DNA of 64,000 nucleotides from Kocuria sp. TGY1127_2. GTDB taxonomy: Bacteria; Actinomycetota; Actinomycetes; Actinomycetales; Micrococcaceae. Of this stretch, positions 39,701 to 47,568 are shown piece by piece (the first letter of the stretch is position 1; the number at the start of each line of letters is the position of its first letter). The translations under genes were made by a program, and so were the position numbers. The stretch is taken from NCBI RefSeq assembly GCF_013394385.1, contig NZ_AP022834.1, positions 1,860,001-1,924,000 of the forward strand, written 5' to 3'. The notes under the pieces were generated by a model that saw nothing but the letters and a program-made list of their open reading frames with translations, had not been told where the DNA came from and ran no database searches.

Positions 39701-39730
39701 CGTGCCCCACTTTACTCCACTTCCCTCCAC
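39701..39730 (-). promoter_or_regulatory. MraZ operator: three 10-base-period boxes
   Basis: On the minus strand, GTGGAG (39725-39730), GTGGAG (39715-39720) and GTGGGG (39705-39710) occur exactly 10 bases apart. MraZ is known to bind tandem TGGGN-type repeats with 10-base periodicity before its own gene, so this is the expected autoregulatory site. Confidence 0.75.
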
Positions 39731-39873
39731 ACGCAATACTCTCTCGTCAATACTCTGAGTCTCGTTGCACTTTTCCCCCCACATTCCGCGAATTCATGGG
39801 GATCGAGGTGGCCTCAAGAATTTGCTGTACATGCTGATTCATCCCGCAGAACTCCCGAAAAAGCGCACAAAAG

Positions 39874-39904
39874 AGGGCCGATACCGTATTCCGGTACCGG
39901 CCCT
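39874..39904 (-). terminator. Terminator of the DUF3040 gene
   Basis: A 12-base stem with one mismatch (39874-39885 with 39893-39904), loop GTATTCC; the minus strand continues with CTTTTGTGCGCTTTTT, a good T-rich tail. Confidence 0.8.
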
Positions 39905-39932
39905 GGCGATGAGTGGTGGGAAGTGGAGGGGG

Positions 39933-40331
39933 TTAGCCCATTCCTCCTCGCTCTTCCCATTTCCGCTCGAGTTTTTGCATCAAAGTGGATTGCCCTTGGT
40001 TCGATGTGGAGTGGGACCCAGTGGAGGATTTCGACTTTTGCTTGCCCTTCCGGGATTTCCCTCGCATCGTCGCGATGTAGACGCCAAGACCCATAAGGAC
40101 AAACCCTACGACTCCGACAATGATCAGTTTGGAAGCTACCCCTACCAGCACACCAGCCAGGCCGACGACGGCGATGACGATGCCCAGGACGAGATGTCGT
40201 ATAGAAATGCCTCCGGACGTTCGAGGGGATGAAGCCTCTGAATCCATCGACTGAGCGAATGCCGGATCCTCGGCATTGAGCTGCTGTTCCAACTGCTCAA
40301 GAAGCTTCTGCTCGTGTTCAGACAGTGGCAT
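39933..40331 (-). CDS. DUF3040 membrane protein
   Basis: 132 residues. Begins MPLSEHEQKLLEQLEQQL, the DUF3040 signature, followed by two membrane helices (about 45-65 and 70-88) and a basic, serine-rich tail. ATG 40331 is preferred over the ATG two codons earlier because GAGGAG then has a proper six-base spacer. It lies upstream of mraZ, as Rv2169c does in M. tuberculosis. Function unknown; association with the division cluster is by position only. Confidence 0.92.
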   Translation of the reverse strand: MPLSEHEQKLLEQLEQQLNAEDPAFAQSMDSEASSPRTSGGISIRHLVLGIVIAVVGLAGVLVGVASKLIIVGVVGFVLMGLGVYIATMRGKSRKGKQKSKSSTGSHSTSNQGQSTLMQKLERKWEERGGMG

Positions 40332-40425
40332 GGTCATCTCCTCTTCCCGGGGTGGGGGATGTCAATACGGCCGGGACAACCGTGTTCCATCCGTCTATTA
40401 AGAATAGTGCCTATCGCTGACAATT

Positions 40426-41727
40426 TCATGACGATTTTTTCGGGCCCTCGCGGGCAGACTCGTCTTCCGCTTTCGTCTTCTCAGAACGTGGTGCCCGTTT
40501 GTCGTACCGGGGCGAAATACTGCCTCGTACAAGGCTGGCCGGCCGCAATCCTGTGGGCCCGAATTTTTGCCAAATCTGGTCCATCGCGGATTCGGCCTGG
40601 TCCCATTCTGCTTCGGCCACGAGCTGGTCCTCCGAGACCGAATCCCATAGGGAGAGTTGGCGTCCCGCATCGTGTGCGTCGAGCTTTTCCACCCGCACGC
40701 CGATCAGTCTCATTCGAGACGGCAACGGGCCAAGATCATTGAACAGCCGGACGGCGGCGTCGTAGACCTCTCGGCCCGTAGTCACGCCTTGCTCGAGGGC
40801 GCGCGCTCGGCTGACTGTATGAAAGGACTCGTCTCGTACTTTGATCGCTACGCCGTACGCGCGTCTGCCCGAAGCCCGCAGCCTTCGCGCGACATCGTGG
40901 CTGAGCTGGAGCATGGCCGATTTGATCTCCCGCACGTCATCCGTGTCGTATTTGAACGTATGTTCGGCACCCATTGATTTCTCGACGCGTTCGGTCACTA
41001 CCGGGCGATCATCGAGGCCTCGGGACAACTCGTAAAGATGAGCGCCCGCAGCTTTGCCCAGCCTCCTCTGCAAGAAGCTCAGCGAGGCTTGCCGAACCGC
41101 CCCAACGGTATTGAAGCCAGCCTCGTGCAGATTCTGAGCGGTCTTCTCCCCCACGCCCCAGAGCTTGCGGACGGGAAGCGGATCAAGGAAATCGTGCACG
41201 CGGGCGTCGGGAACTATCCACAAGCCATTCGGTTTGGAGCCGGTGGAGGCCATCTTGGCGAGGAACTTGTTTCCCGCGATCCCGACGGAGGCGACCAACC
41301 CGGTTGCCCCATGGATTCGATGTCGAAGGTCCCGGGCGATCGCTACCGGACGGCCCAGACGCCGGATTGCTCCGGTGACGTCCAGGAAGGCTTCGTCCAC
41401 GCTGACCTGCTCGACCTGATCCGTCACGGATCGAAGAATACTCATGACCTTTTCGGAGTATTCCCGGTATGCGCCGTGGGAGGGGTCGATATACACCGCG
41501 TGGGGTGCGAGTTGGCGAGCTCTGGCCGTGGGCATCGCGGAACCGACTCCCAGGGCACGGGCTTCGTAAGAGGCCGAAAGAACCACGGAACGAGGACCCG
41601 ACCCAGCCACGACGACCTGCCGACCGACAAGCTCGGGCCGCGTCAGCAACTCGACGCCGACGAAAAACGCGTCCATGTCAACGTGCATGATGACACGGCT
41701 GCCGAAACCTGGTGATACTTCGGTCAT
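40426..41727 (-). CDS. dinB: DNA polymerase IV
   Basis: Y-family translesion polymerase. 433 residues. Catalytic acids in IMHVDMDAFFVGVE and QVSVDEAFLDVTG; little-finger domain begins near KSMGAEHTFKYDT. C-terminal basic tail (RYDKRAPRSEKTKAED). ATG 41727 (MTEVSPG) has GGAGGAG just before it; the longer frame starts in the promoter region. A beta-clamp binding motif may be QLSLWD near residue 360. Divergent from the polyprenyl synthase gene. Confidence 0.95.
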   Translation of the reverse strand: MTEVSPGFGSRVIMHVDMDAFFVGVELLTRPELVGRQVVVAGSGPRSVVLSASYEARALGVGSAMPTARARQLAPHAVYIDPSHGAYREYSEKVMSILRSVTDQVEQVSVDEAFLDVTGAIRRLGRPVAIARDLRHRIHGATGLVASVGIAGNKFLAKMASTGSKPNGLWIVPDARVHDFLDPLPVRKLWGVGEKTAQNLHEAGFNTVGAVRQASLSFLQRRLGKAAGAHLYELSRGLDDRPVVTERVEKSMGAEHTFKYDTDDVREIKSAMLQLSHDVARRLRASGRRAYGVAIKVRDESFHTVSRARALEQGVTTGREVYDAAVRLFNDLGPLPSRMRLIGVRVEKLDAHDAGRQLSLWDSVSEDQLVAEAEWDQAESAMDQIWQKFGPTGLRPASLVRGSISPRYDKRAPRSEKTKAEDESAREGPKKSS

Positions 41728-41758
41728 GGCTCCTCCAATCCGATCTCGAACCCGTAAA

Positions 41759-41786
41759 ATAGTAAGCACTCTCCACCCCCTACTAT
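41759..41786. promoter_or_regulatory. Divergent promoter pair for dinB and polyprenyl synthase
   Basis: TACTAT occurs once on each strand: minus at 41759-41764 (toward dinB) and plus at 41781-41786 (toward the synthase). Both fit a TANNNT -10 about 30-45 bases from the respective start codons, with the two elements nearly back to back. No convincing -35 hexamers. Confidence 0.4.
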
Positions 41787-41829
41787 TCCTGGTCGCGAGG
41801 CCGTCACCAGGGAGTCAGGAATCGCCGCC

Positions 41830-42969
41830 GTGAACAACCCCGATCCGAATTCCCCTACCGGGTCGAGTCCTGCCATGGACCCGGCCGGTGTGGACCGTGA
41901 GACCGCCGAGCGGGAATACATTCAGGCTGTCGATGAAGCGATCGCGGATTACCTGGGCCGCCAACGACTCGTGATGCTGGAAATCTCCCCTGAAGCCATG
42001 ACACTGGTGGATCACATCGAGGCTTTGTGTTCGGGCGGAAAGAGAATGAGAGCCCTTCTAGCATATTGGGGGTGGCAAGCCGCAGGGGGTGGTCCGTCGG
42101 CTCCCGAAGTCGTCCTGGCCGGAGCTGCCATAGAGCTGTTCCAGTCTGCGGCGTTAATCCACGATGACATCATCGACCACTCCGACACCCGGCGAGGGAA
42201 ACCGTCCGTCCACCGTTCTTTCCAGGCAATGCATCGGGAAGAGCACTGGTCCCTCAGCGGAGAAGAATTCGGGATCATGGGCGGTATCGTCGCCGGGGAT
42301 CTCTGCCTTTCCTTCTCCGAGGCCGTCTTCGCCTCAATAGGCACCCCGCAGGCCGCAACCGGCAGGGCCCGCCGGATTTTCGACATCATGCGCACCGAGG
42401 TCATGGCCGGCCAGTACCTCGACGGTCTTTCCGAAGTCATGGGGACCGAAGATCCAGAAGAAGCCATTGACCGTGCGTCGACCGTCATCCGTTACAAATC
42501 CGCCAAATACTCGTGCGAGCATCCGTTGACTTTGGGCGCTGCCCTCGCCGGTGCCGGTGAGCCACTGCTCGGTCAGCTCAGCGAGTTCGGCCTGCCTCTG
42601 GGCGAAGCATTTCAACTGCGCGACGACGTCCTCGGAGTATTCGGCGAACCACACGTCACGGGAAAACCCGCAGGCGACGACCTGCGAGAGGGAAAACGCA
42701 CGGTACTCGTCGCTCTGGCGGAAAGAACCGCGTCGGCAGAGCAGGTCGCGTTCCTCGAAGAACGCTTGGGACGGCCCGATCTGGACGAAGAGACGGTCAA
42801 CAAGATGCGGGATATCATCCGTGAGTCGGGAGCCCTGGACGAAACCGAGCGAATCATCCAGACCACGCAGCGCCAGGTACAGGCTGCCCTGCGGAAAATA
42901 GATACGTCCCCAGGGGTCGCAAAAGCCCTGGAAGACGTGGCTTCCAGGGCCTTGCATCGTTCTTCCTGA
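41830..42969 (+). CDS. idsA: Trans-isoprenyl diphosphate synthase (IdsA-like)
   Basis: Chain-elongating prenyltransferase making farnesyl or geranylgeranyl diphosphate for quinones, carotenoids or lipid carriers. 379 residues. First aspartate-rich motif DDIIDHSDTRRGKPSVHR, second in QLRDDVLGVFGE; KRMRALL contacts substrate. Start GTG 41830, with AGGAA about ten bases upstream. An N-terminal tail of about 30 residues is variable. Product length cannot be read from sequence with certainty. Synteny matches M. tuberculosis idsA2 (Rv2173) next to Rv2175c. Confidence 0.9.
   Translation: MNNPDPNSPTGSSPAMDPAGVDRETAEREYIQAVDEAIADYLGRQRLVMLEISPEAMTLVDHIEALCSGGKRMRALLAYWGWQAAGGGPSAPEVVLAGAAIELFQSAALIHDDIIDHSDTRRGKPSVHRSFQAMHREEHWSLSGEEFGIMGGIVAGDLCLSFSEAVFASIGTPQAATGRARRIFDIMRTEVMAGQYLDGLSEVMGTEDPEEAIDRASTVIRYKSAKYSCEHPLTLGAALAGAGEPLLGQLSEFGLPLGEAFQLRDDVLGVFGEPHVTGKPAGDDLREGKRTVLVALAERTASAEQVAFLEERLGRPDLDEETVNKMRDIIRESGALDETERIIQTTQRQVQAALRKIDTSPGVAKALEDVASRALHRSS
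42925..42950 (+). terminator. Hairpin inside the 3' end of idsA
   Basis: A perfect ten-base stem (42925-42934 with 42941-42950), loop ACGTGG, located within the last 15 codons of idsA and followed by CTTGCATCGTTCTTCC. It likely acts as an intrinsic terminator carried by coding sequence, because only 37 bases remain before the convergent gene ends. Confidence 0.6.
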
Positions 42970-43006
42970 GGTTCTTCACATCACCTCGGTACGGACTCGC
43001 AGAGGG

Positions 43007-43375
43007 TTACCAAGCCAGGGCCTGGGCCCGACGCCGAATTTCCGTCTTGCGCCCCTCTTGCAGCGCATCGATCGGCCGGCCGGGCAGGGAATCGTCTTCG
43101 GTGTAGAGCCACCGAATTGCTTCTTCATCGTCGAAACCCGAGTCTCTCAGAACAGTCAGGGTTCCCTTGAGGGACTCCAGTACACGGTCTTCACGCATGA
43201 ACAACGCGGGGACGCGCCGAACGCCGTCATCGTCGCGGACGGCAATCAGCTGGCCCTCGGTTATCAGGGCATGGACTCGGGTGACCTTGACGTCCAGGGT
43301 CTCGGCTACGTCGGGGATGGTTGTCCATTCCCCTACGAGATCGAACAGATTGGCAACGTTTTCATTGGAACTCAC
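43007..43375 (-). CDS. Rv2175c-like DNA-binding protein
   Basis: 122 residues. N-terminal winged-helix/helix-turn-helix (WTTIPDVAETLDVKVTRVHALI) followed by RVPALFM and a C-terminal part containing GFDDEEAIRWLY, the layout of M. tuberculosis Rv2175c, a DNA-binding protein phosphorylated by PknL. The adjacent divergent gene is the PknL-like kinase, supporting the identity. Start GTG 43375, six bases after a TAGCCT hexamer and without a ribosome site, so probably leaderless. Targets unknown. Confidence 0.88.
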   Translation of the reverse strand: MSSNENVANLFDLVGEWTTIPDVAETLDVKVTRVHALITEGQLIAVRDDDGVRRVPALFMREDRVLESLKGTLTVLRDSGFDDEEAIRWLYTEDDSLPGRPIDALQEGRKTEIRRRAQALAW

Positions 43376-43381
43376 GTGTCC

Positions 43382-43387
43382 AGGCTA
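43382..43387 (-). promoter_or_regulatory. Candidate -10 (TAGCCT) for the Rv2175c-like gene
   Basis: TAGCCT on the minus strand, six bases before GTG 43375. Together with the pknL -10 it gives a compact divergent leaderless promoter pair in a 66-base gap. Confidence 0.4.
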
Positions 43388-43428
43388 AACCAGAGAAGGC
43401 CCTAGCTCCTCATTCGACGCCGATCCCC

Positions 43429-43434
43429 TAGAAT
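43429..43434 (+). promoter_or_regulatory. Candidate -10 (TAGAAT) for leaderless pknL
   Basis: TAGAAT, seven bases, then ATG 43442; no ribosome site before the ATG. A clear -35 is not visible. Confidence 0.55.
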
Positions 43435-43441
43435 CGATTCA

Positions 43442-44869
43442 ATGAAAAGGACTGCACCGGGACCCTTGACAGGGCGAAAACTCGAGGGCCGATACCTCCT
43501 CGGTGACCTCATCGCTCGAGGCGGTATGGGCGTCGTCTACCGCGGACGAGATACTCGTTTGGCCCGACCCGTCGCGGTCAAGGTACTCAAGGAATCCTTG
43601 GGGTCCGCGCCGGAGACGAAAGAACGCTTCGTTCACGAGGCCCAGGCTGCGGCCGCCATAGCAGATCCGCACGTCGTGTCAGTGTGGGATCAAGGCGTCG
43701 ACGAGTCCGGCCCGGACCCGGTCGTCTACTTGGTCATGGAACTCGTCGACGGGGCCACCCTGCGCGATCTCATCAAACGGCGGTCTCCCATGACCGTTCG
43801 TGAGGCCCTGAGAGTTGTGATCCCCCTGACCCAGGGCTTGGCCGCGGCACACGGAACCGGCCTGGTGCACCGCGACGTCAAGCCCGAAAATGTCTTGACC
43901 TCCCCCGAAGGCTCCGTCAAGGTCACGGATTTCGGCCTGACTCGGCATGTTCAGGCGGAGTCAGCGACCCTCAGCCTCGTGGGGTCGGCGAATTACATTG
44001 CCCCCGAGCTCGTCCGCCGCCAGCCTGCGGGCAAACCTGCCGACAACTACTCCGTCGGAATCATTCTGTACGAAATGCTGACTGGCGTGCCCCCATTCCG
44101 TGGCGACTCCCCTTACGCGGTGTCCATGGCTCACGTCGATGACGACATGCCTGATCTTCGGCGACGCTTCCCGGAGGTGGATCCCGAAATCGTCGAGATC
44201 ATCTCATGGTGCTGTGCCAAGGAACCGGAGAACAGGCCTCAGGACGCTGCCGCCCTTCACGGAGAACTCGAACACATCCAACGGCGCCTGACGGACGCAG
44301 CGTTGGACCGCCGCCCACCCGGATACCGTGAAGATCCGTCGGATCTCTTCAGCGGACTTGAGACCGCGAGCCACACGCGGCCCGTTCAACTTGCGCCGTT
44401 CGGCCAGCAGGACTCGGCGAATACGTCGGAGGGAATCTCTGCCACGCGGTCGCATCCCGACGATGCGGACGCAGAATCCACAGGGCCCGACTCGTCCACG
44501 AGTACTCACATGTCCGAACCGGACGTGACAAGCGTTCACGCCCAAAGGTCTCTCGACGATGCGACGCGTGTCCTCCCGGAGAACTCTCCCGGAGCAACCA
44601 GGGCGTCTCGGCCAGCTGCTCACACCGAAGGAAACGGCACAGATCCAGAGACGTCCCGGGACCCGCAGGATCCAAGGATTCCGACGCATGTCCTGGGCTC
44701 GGCGGAACCTTACCGGGCGTGGGTGTGGCTCCTCGTGTTCATTCTGTCCGCCTGCATGGTGGCTTATCTGGGTTGGCTCGTCGGCGTGAGCATCCTGTCG
44801 GATCATTCGGCGGCCCTGTCCCTGGGAACCGGCATCGCGATGGATGTCCGGCCCGGGCCCGGAACGTGA
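43442..44869 (+). CDS. pknL: Membrane Ser/Thr protein kinase, PknL-like
   Basis: Hanks-type kinase, 475 residues. Glycine loop IARGGMGVVYRG, ATP lysine in VAVKVLK, catalytic loop LVHRDVKPENVL, DFGLT, and activation-segment ANYIAPE. After the kinase (to about 280) comes a disordered linker rich in Thr, Ser and Asp, then one membrane helix (427-450) and only about 25 outside residues, without PASTA domains. DFGLT and the position opposite the Rv2175c-like gene match PknL of M. tuberculosis. The ATG lies seven bases after TAGAAT. Gene ends 46 bases from the convergent aroG. Confidence 0.93.
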   Translation: MKRTAPGPLTGRKLEGRYLLGDLIARGGMGVVYRGRDTRLARPVAVKVLKESLGSAPETKERFVHEAQAAAAIADPHVVSVWDQGVDESGPDPVVYLVMELVDGATLRDLIKRRSPMTVREALRVVIPLTQGLAAAHGTGLVHRDVKPENVLTSPEGSVKVTDFGLTRHVQAESATLSLVGSANYIAPELVRRQPAGKPADNYSVGIILYEMLTGVPPFRGDSPYAVSMAHVDDDMPDLRRRFPEVDPEIVEIISWCCAKEPENRPQDAAALHGELEHIQRRLTDAALDRRPPGYREDPSDLFSGLETASHTRPVQLAPFGQQDSANTSEGISATRSHPDDADAESTGPDSSTSTHMSEPDVTSVHAQRSLDDATRVLPENSPGATRASRPAAHTEGNGTDPETSRDPQDPRIPTHVLGSAEPYRAWVWLLVFILSACMVAYLGWLVGVSILSDHSAALSLGTGIAMDVRPGPGT

Positions 44870-44873
44870 GTTG

Positions 44874-44907
44874 GCGGGCGACGCCGTTCGGTGACGTCGT
44901 CGCCCGC
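44874..44907. terminator. Bidirectional terminator between pknL and aroG
   Basis: A perfect ten-base GC-rich stem (44874-44883 with 44898-44907) enclosing 14 bases, filling the gap between convergent genes. No long T-run on either side. Confidence 0.65.
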
Positions 44908-44915
44908 ACGAGGTG

Positions 44916-46307
44916 TTATCTCTTGGACAAGTACTCTGCGACGAGGAAAGCAACTTCCAGCGACTGCATGTGATTCAAGCGGGGGTCGCACAAGGTCTCG
45001 TAGTGGTCCGCGAACGCCGTCTCGTCGACAGCGTCCGAACCGCCCAAGCATTCGGCGACATCGTCGCCCGTCATTTCGACGTGGATGCCGCCCGGAACGG
45101 TCCCCAGGGCCTCGTGGACCTCGAAGAAGCCGCGGACCTCGTCCACGACATCATTGAACCGGCGTGTCTTGTACCCCGAAGGGACTGAAATGGTGTTGCC
45201 GTGCATTGGATCGGTCACCCACACGACCTTGGCTCCAGAGTCCCGTACACCTTCAACGATCTTCGGGAGGTTCTCCCTGATCTTGGACGCACCCATGCGC
45301 GTGATGAACGTGAGACGACCTGGCTGTCGTTCCGGGTCGAGCTTGTCGATCAGACGCAAGGTGTCATCCACGTCAGTAGTCGGGCCGAGCTTGACCCCAA
45401 TCGGGTTGTGAACCTTCGACAGGAAATTGACGTGCGCGTCCTCCAGACCGCGTGTACGCTCACCGACCCACAGGAAATGACCGCTCGTGTCGTAGGGCAG
45501 ATGAGTCCGGGAGTCGATACGAGTCAGAGCGCGCTCGTAGTCCAGGAGCAGGGCCTCGTGGCCGGCGTAGAACTCGGTCCCCTTGAGAGCTTCGAAATCG
45601 GCTCCGCACGCGTCCATGAATCTGATCGCTCGATCGATTTCCCGTGCCAGCGACTCGTATCGCGCGTTGGCGGGATTCGACACAAACCCCTTGTTCCACT
45701 CGTGGACCAGGCGCAAATCGGCGAAACCGCCGGTCGTGAACGCACGGATGAGGTTCAGGGTCGACGCGGAGGTGTGGTATCCGCGCAGCATGCGGTTAGG
45801 GTCGTGCTCCCGTGACTCCTCCGTGAAGTCAAAACCATTGACCATCTCGCCTCTGAAGGACGGAAGCGTCGTGTCTCCGCGGGTCTCCATATTCGCGGAC
45901 CGCGGTTTTGAAAACTGACCGGCCATACGGCCCATTTTGACCACAGGCATCGATGCGCCGTAAGTCAGGACCACGGCCATCTGCAAAAGGGTCCGGACCC
46001 GGGCGCTGATCTTGTCGGCCGTGGCATCTACGAAAGTCTCTGCGCAGTCGCCCCCGGTCAGGAAGAATGCCTGGCCTTCGGCGACGGCGGCGAGACGTTG
46101 ACGCATCTGGTCGACCTCACCCGCAAAAACCAGGGGCGGGACAGTTTCGAGCTCGGAGACGACTTTCTTGAAATCCGGGTGCTCGGCCCAGGTCGGCTGC
46201 TGGTCCACAGACAAGTGACGCCACTCGTCCAGACCCGGATAGTTCTTGGCCTCGGGGGCGGGTTGGGTCTGGAATTGAGCGAAATGGGATTGTGTCTGTT
46301 CAGCCAT
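44916..46307 (-). CDS. aroG: Class II DAHP synthase
   Basis: First step of the shikimate pathway: phosphoenolpyruvate plus erythrose-4-phosphate. 463 residues, plant-like type II family. Key segments: GGDCAETF, KMGRMAGQFSKPRS, GEMVNGF, EALLLDYERAL and WVTDPMHGNT, ending with GGIHVEMTGDDVAECLGG. ATG 46307 (MAEQTQ) is chosen because TAAACT lies seven bases upstream; a 15-residue longer reading is unsupported. In mycobacteria this enzyme activates chorismate mutase by contact; whether that holds here cannot be seen. Synteny equals Rv2178c. Confidence 0.95.
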   Translation of the reverse strand: MAEQTQSHFAQFQTQPAPEAKNYPGLDEWRHLSVDQQPTWAEHPDFKKVVSELETVPPLVFAGEVDQMRQRLAAVAEGQAFFLTGGDCAETFVDATADKISARVRTLLQMAVVLTYGASMPVVKMGRMAGQFSKPRSANMETRGDTTLPSFRGEMVNGFDFTEESREHDPNRMLRGYHTSASTLNLIRAFTTGGFADLRLVHEWNKGFVSNPANARYESLAREIDRAIRFMDACGADFEALKGTEFYAGHEALLLDYERALTRIDSRTHLPYDTSGHFLWVGERTRGLEDAHVNFLSKVHNPIGVKLGPTTDVDDTLRLIDKLDPERQPGRLTFITRMGASKIRENLPKIVEGVRDSGAKVVWVTDPMHGNTISVPSGYKTRRFNDVVDEVRGFFEVHEALGTVPGGIHVEMTGDDVAECLGGSDAVDETAFADHYETLCDPRLNHMQSLEVAFLVAEYLSKR

Positions 46308-46314
46308 GCGCACC

Positions 46315-46320
46315 AGTTTA
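46315..46320 (-). promoter_or_regulatory. Candidate -10 (TAAACT) for leaderless aroG
   Basis: TAAACT on the minus strand, seven bases before ATG 46307, with no ribosome site between. Confidence 0.45.
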
Positions 46321-46441
46321 CGGATACTCGTCAAAACACGCGCGCCGGGCACATATGTGTCGAATATCGAGACACCGGGGAACCGCTGCCGGACAGGCCT
46401 CGGGCTCGGTTCGTCGAACGGCCTGAGCCCTCCAGGCTCTA

Positions 46442-47431
46442 CTACTCTGTTCCTCCGTCCGAGGTTTCGTTCGAGGAATCGGGATTGCCGGAACGGCGGT
46501 ACTGTGCACTCTTGACGCCTTCCTCGACGCGAGCACGGGCTTCGTTGAGCTTTTCCTCGACGCGGTCCAACCCAGGCTGGATTCGTTCCCGGGCCGAGTC
46601 CAATCCAGGCTGGATCTTCTCGCGCGCGGATTCGACGCTGGCTTTGGCGGAGTCCACCGAGGCCTGCGTCCGCGACTTCGCGTTCTCCAGAATTTCGGCC
46701 ACGGCAGCCTTGGCATCCGCAACGCGTTGCTTTTCCATGGCTGCTTTGACTGTGGACGCATACACGTCCACATACTCCTGGCCGGAAAGGTCTTGGATCG
46801 CCTGGATGATCTGGTCGGCCACGATCCGTTGCGCCGAGTGCTCAGACTCGCGTCCTGCGTACTGCGAGAAATCCAAGGGCTTGCCGATGACGGTCCTGAC
46901 GGGAGCGATCCTTCGGCCGTCCGTCGAGGTTCGCCGTGGGAGCTTGTGTCCGGTCGGCTGGACCTTTTCCGTGTTGATCATGGCCACGGGGATGACGGGC
47001 ACTCCGGTCTGAATCGCCAACCGCGCAACACCAATCTTTGACCTGTACAACCGGCCGTCCGGGGACCGGGTCCCTTCCGGGTAGATTCCGAGCAGTTTTC
47101 CGTCGCGGAGGGTCTGAGCTGCCTGTCCCAGAGACTTGGCCGATTTGTTGCCGCCCGACCGATCCATGGGGATCTGGTTGATTCCCTTAAAGAAAGCCGC
47201 GGTTGCCCGCCCAACGATTCCCTGGCCGGTGAAGTACTCGGATTTCGCTAGGAAATACACCTGGCGATCCAGGGCGACAGGCAAGAAGACGGAATCCGCG
47301 AAGGAAAGATGGTTGGAGGCCAAAATCGCGCCGCCTGTGCGCGGGATGTTCTCAAGGCCCTCAGCTTCGGGGTGAAACACTCGGTTGATCAGTGGCCCGA
47401 CGACGAACCGCTTGAGGAACATGTAGAGCAC
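46442..47431 (-). CDS. plsC: PlsC-type acyltransferase with amphipathic-repeat tail
   Basis: 1-acylglycerol-3-phosphate acyltransferase family, phospholipid synthesis at the membrane. 329 residues. Catalytic NHLSFADS near residue 40, then IPMDRSGG and YPEGTRSPDG near 118. The last third (about 235-310) is helical and repetitive, with two near-identical 11-residue units (SAREKIQPGLD, SARERIQPGLD) and related ones, suggesting an apolipoprotein-like membrane-binding helix. GTG 47431 has AAGGA nine bases before it; ATG three codons in is an alternative. Corresponds in position to Rv2182c. Confidence 0.88.
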   Translation of the reverse strand: MLYMFLKRFVVGPLINRVFHPEAEGLENIPRTGGAILASNHLSFADSVFLPVALDRQVYFLAKSEYFTGQGIVGRATAAFFKGINQIPMDRSGGNKSAKSLGQAAQTLRDGKLLGIYPEGTRSPDGRLYRSKIGVARLAIQTGVPVIPVAMINTEKVQPTGHKLPRRTSTDGRRIAPVRTVIGKPLDFSQYAGRESEHSAQRIVADQIIQAIQDLSGQEYVDVYASTVKAAMEKQRVADAKAAVAEILENAKSRTQASVDSAKASVESAREKIQPGLDSARERIQPGLDRVEEKLNEARARVEEGVKSAQYRRSGNPDSSNETSDGGTE

Positions 47432-47568
47432 GTGGTGTTTTCCTTTCGAGCAGATGCCGCAGGTTCCGTCTCCCGCTGCGTGACGTATATGAGCCTATCC
47501 GCTCAACTTGGCGATTCCCACGTTTCAGGATTCGTCGTCGTCTGTGTATTACGTGACACAATGTACTT

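Larger units (their letters stand above)
39617..39932. other. Intergenic region between mraZ and the DUF3040 gene
   Basis: About 316 bases without a gene. It holds the MraZ-type boxes (39701-39730), presumably the mraZ promoter, and the terminator of the upstream DUF3040 gene (39874-39904). Nothing else was recognised. Confidence 0.6.

Noticed and set aside
47557-47562. CACAAT as leaderless -10 for the esterase gene
   Set aside because: Lacks the initial T of TANNNT; counted only as a weak possibility and not in the leaderless set.
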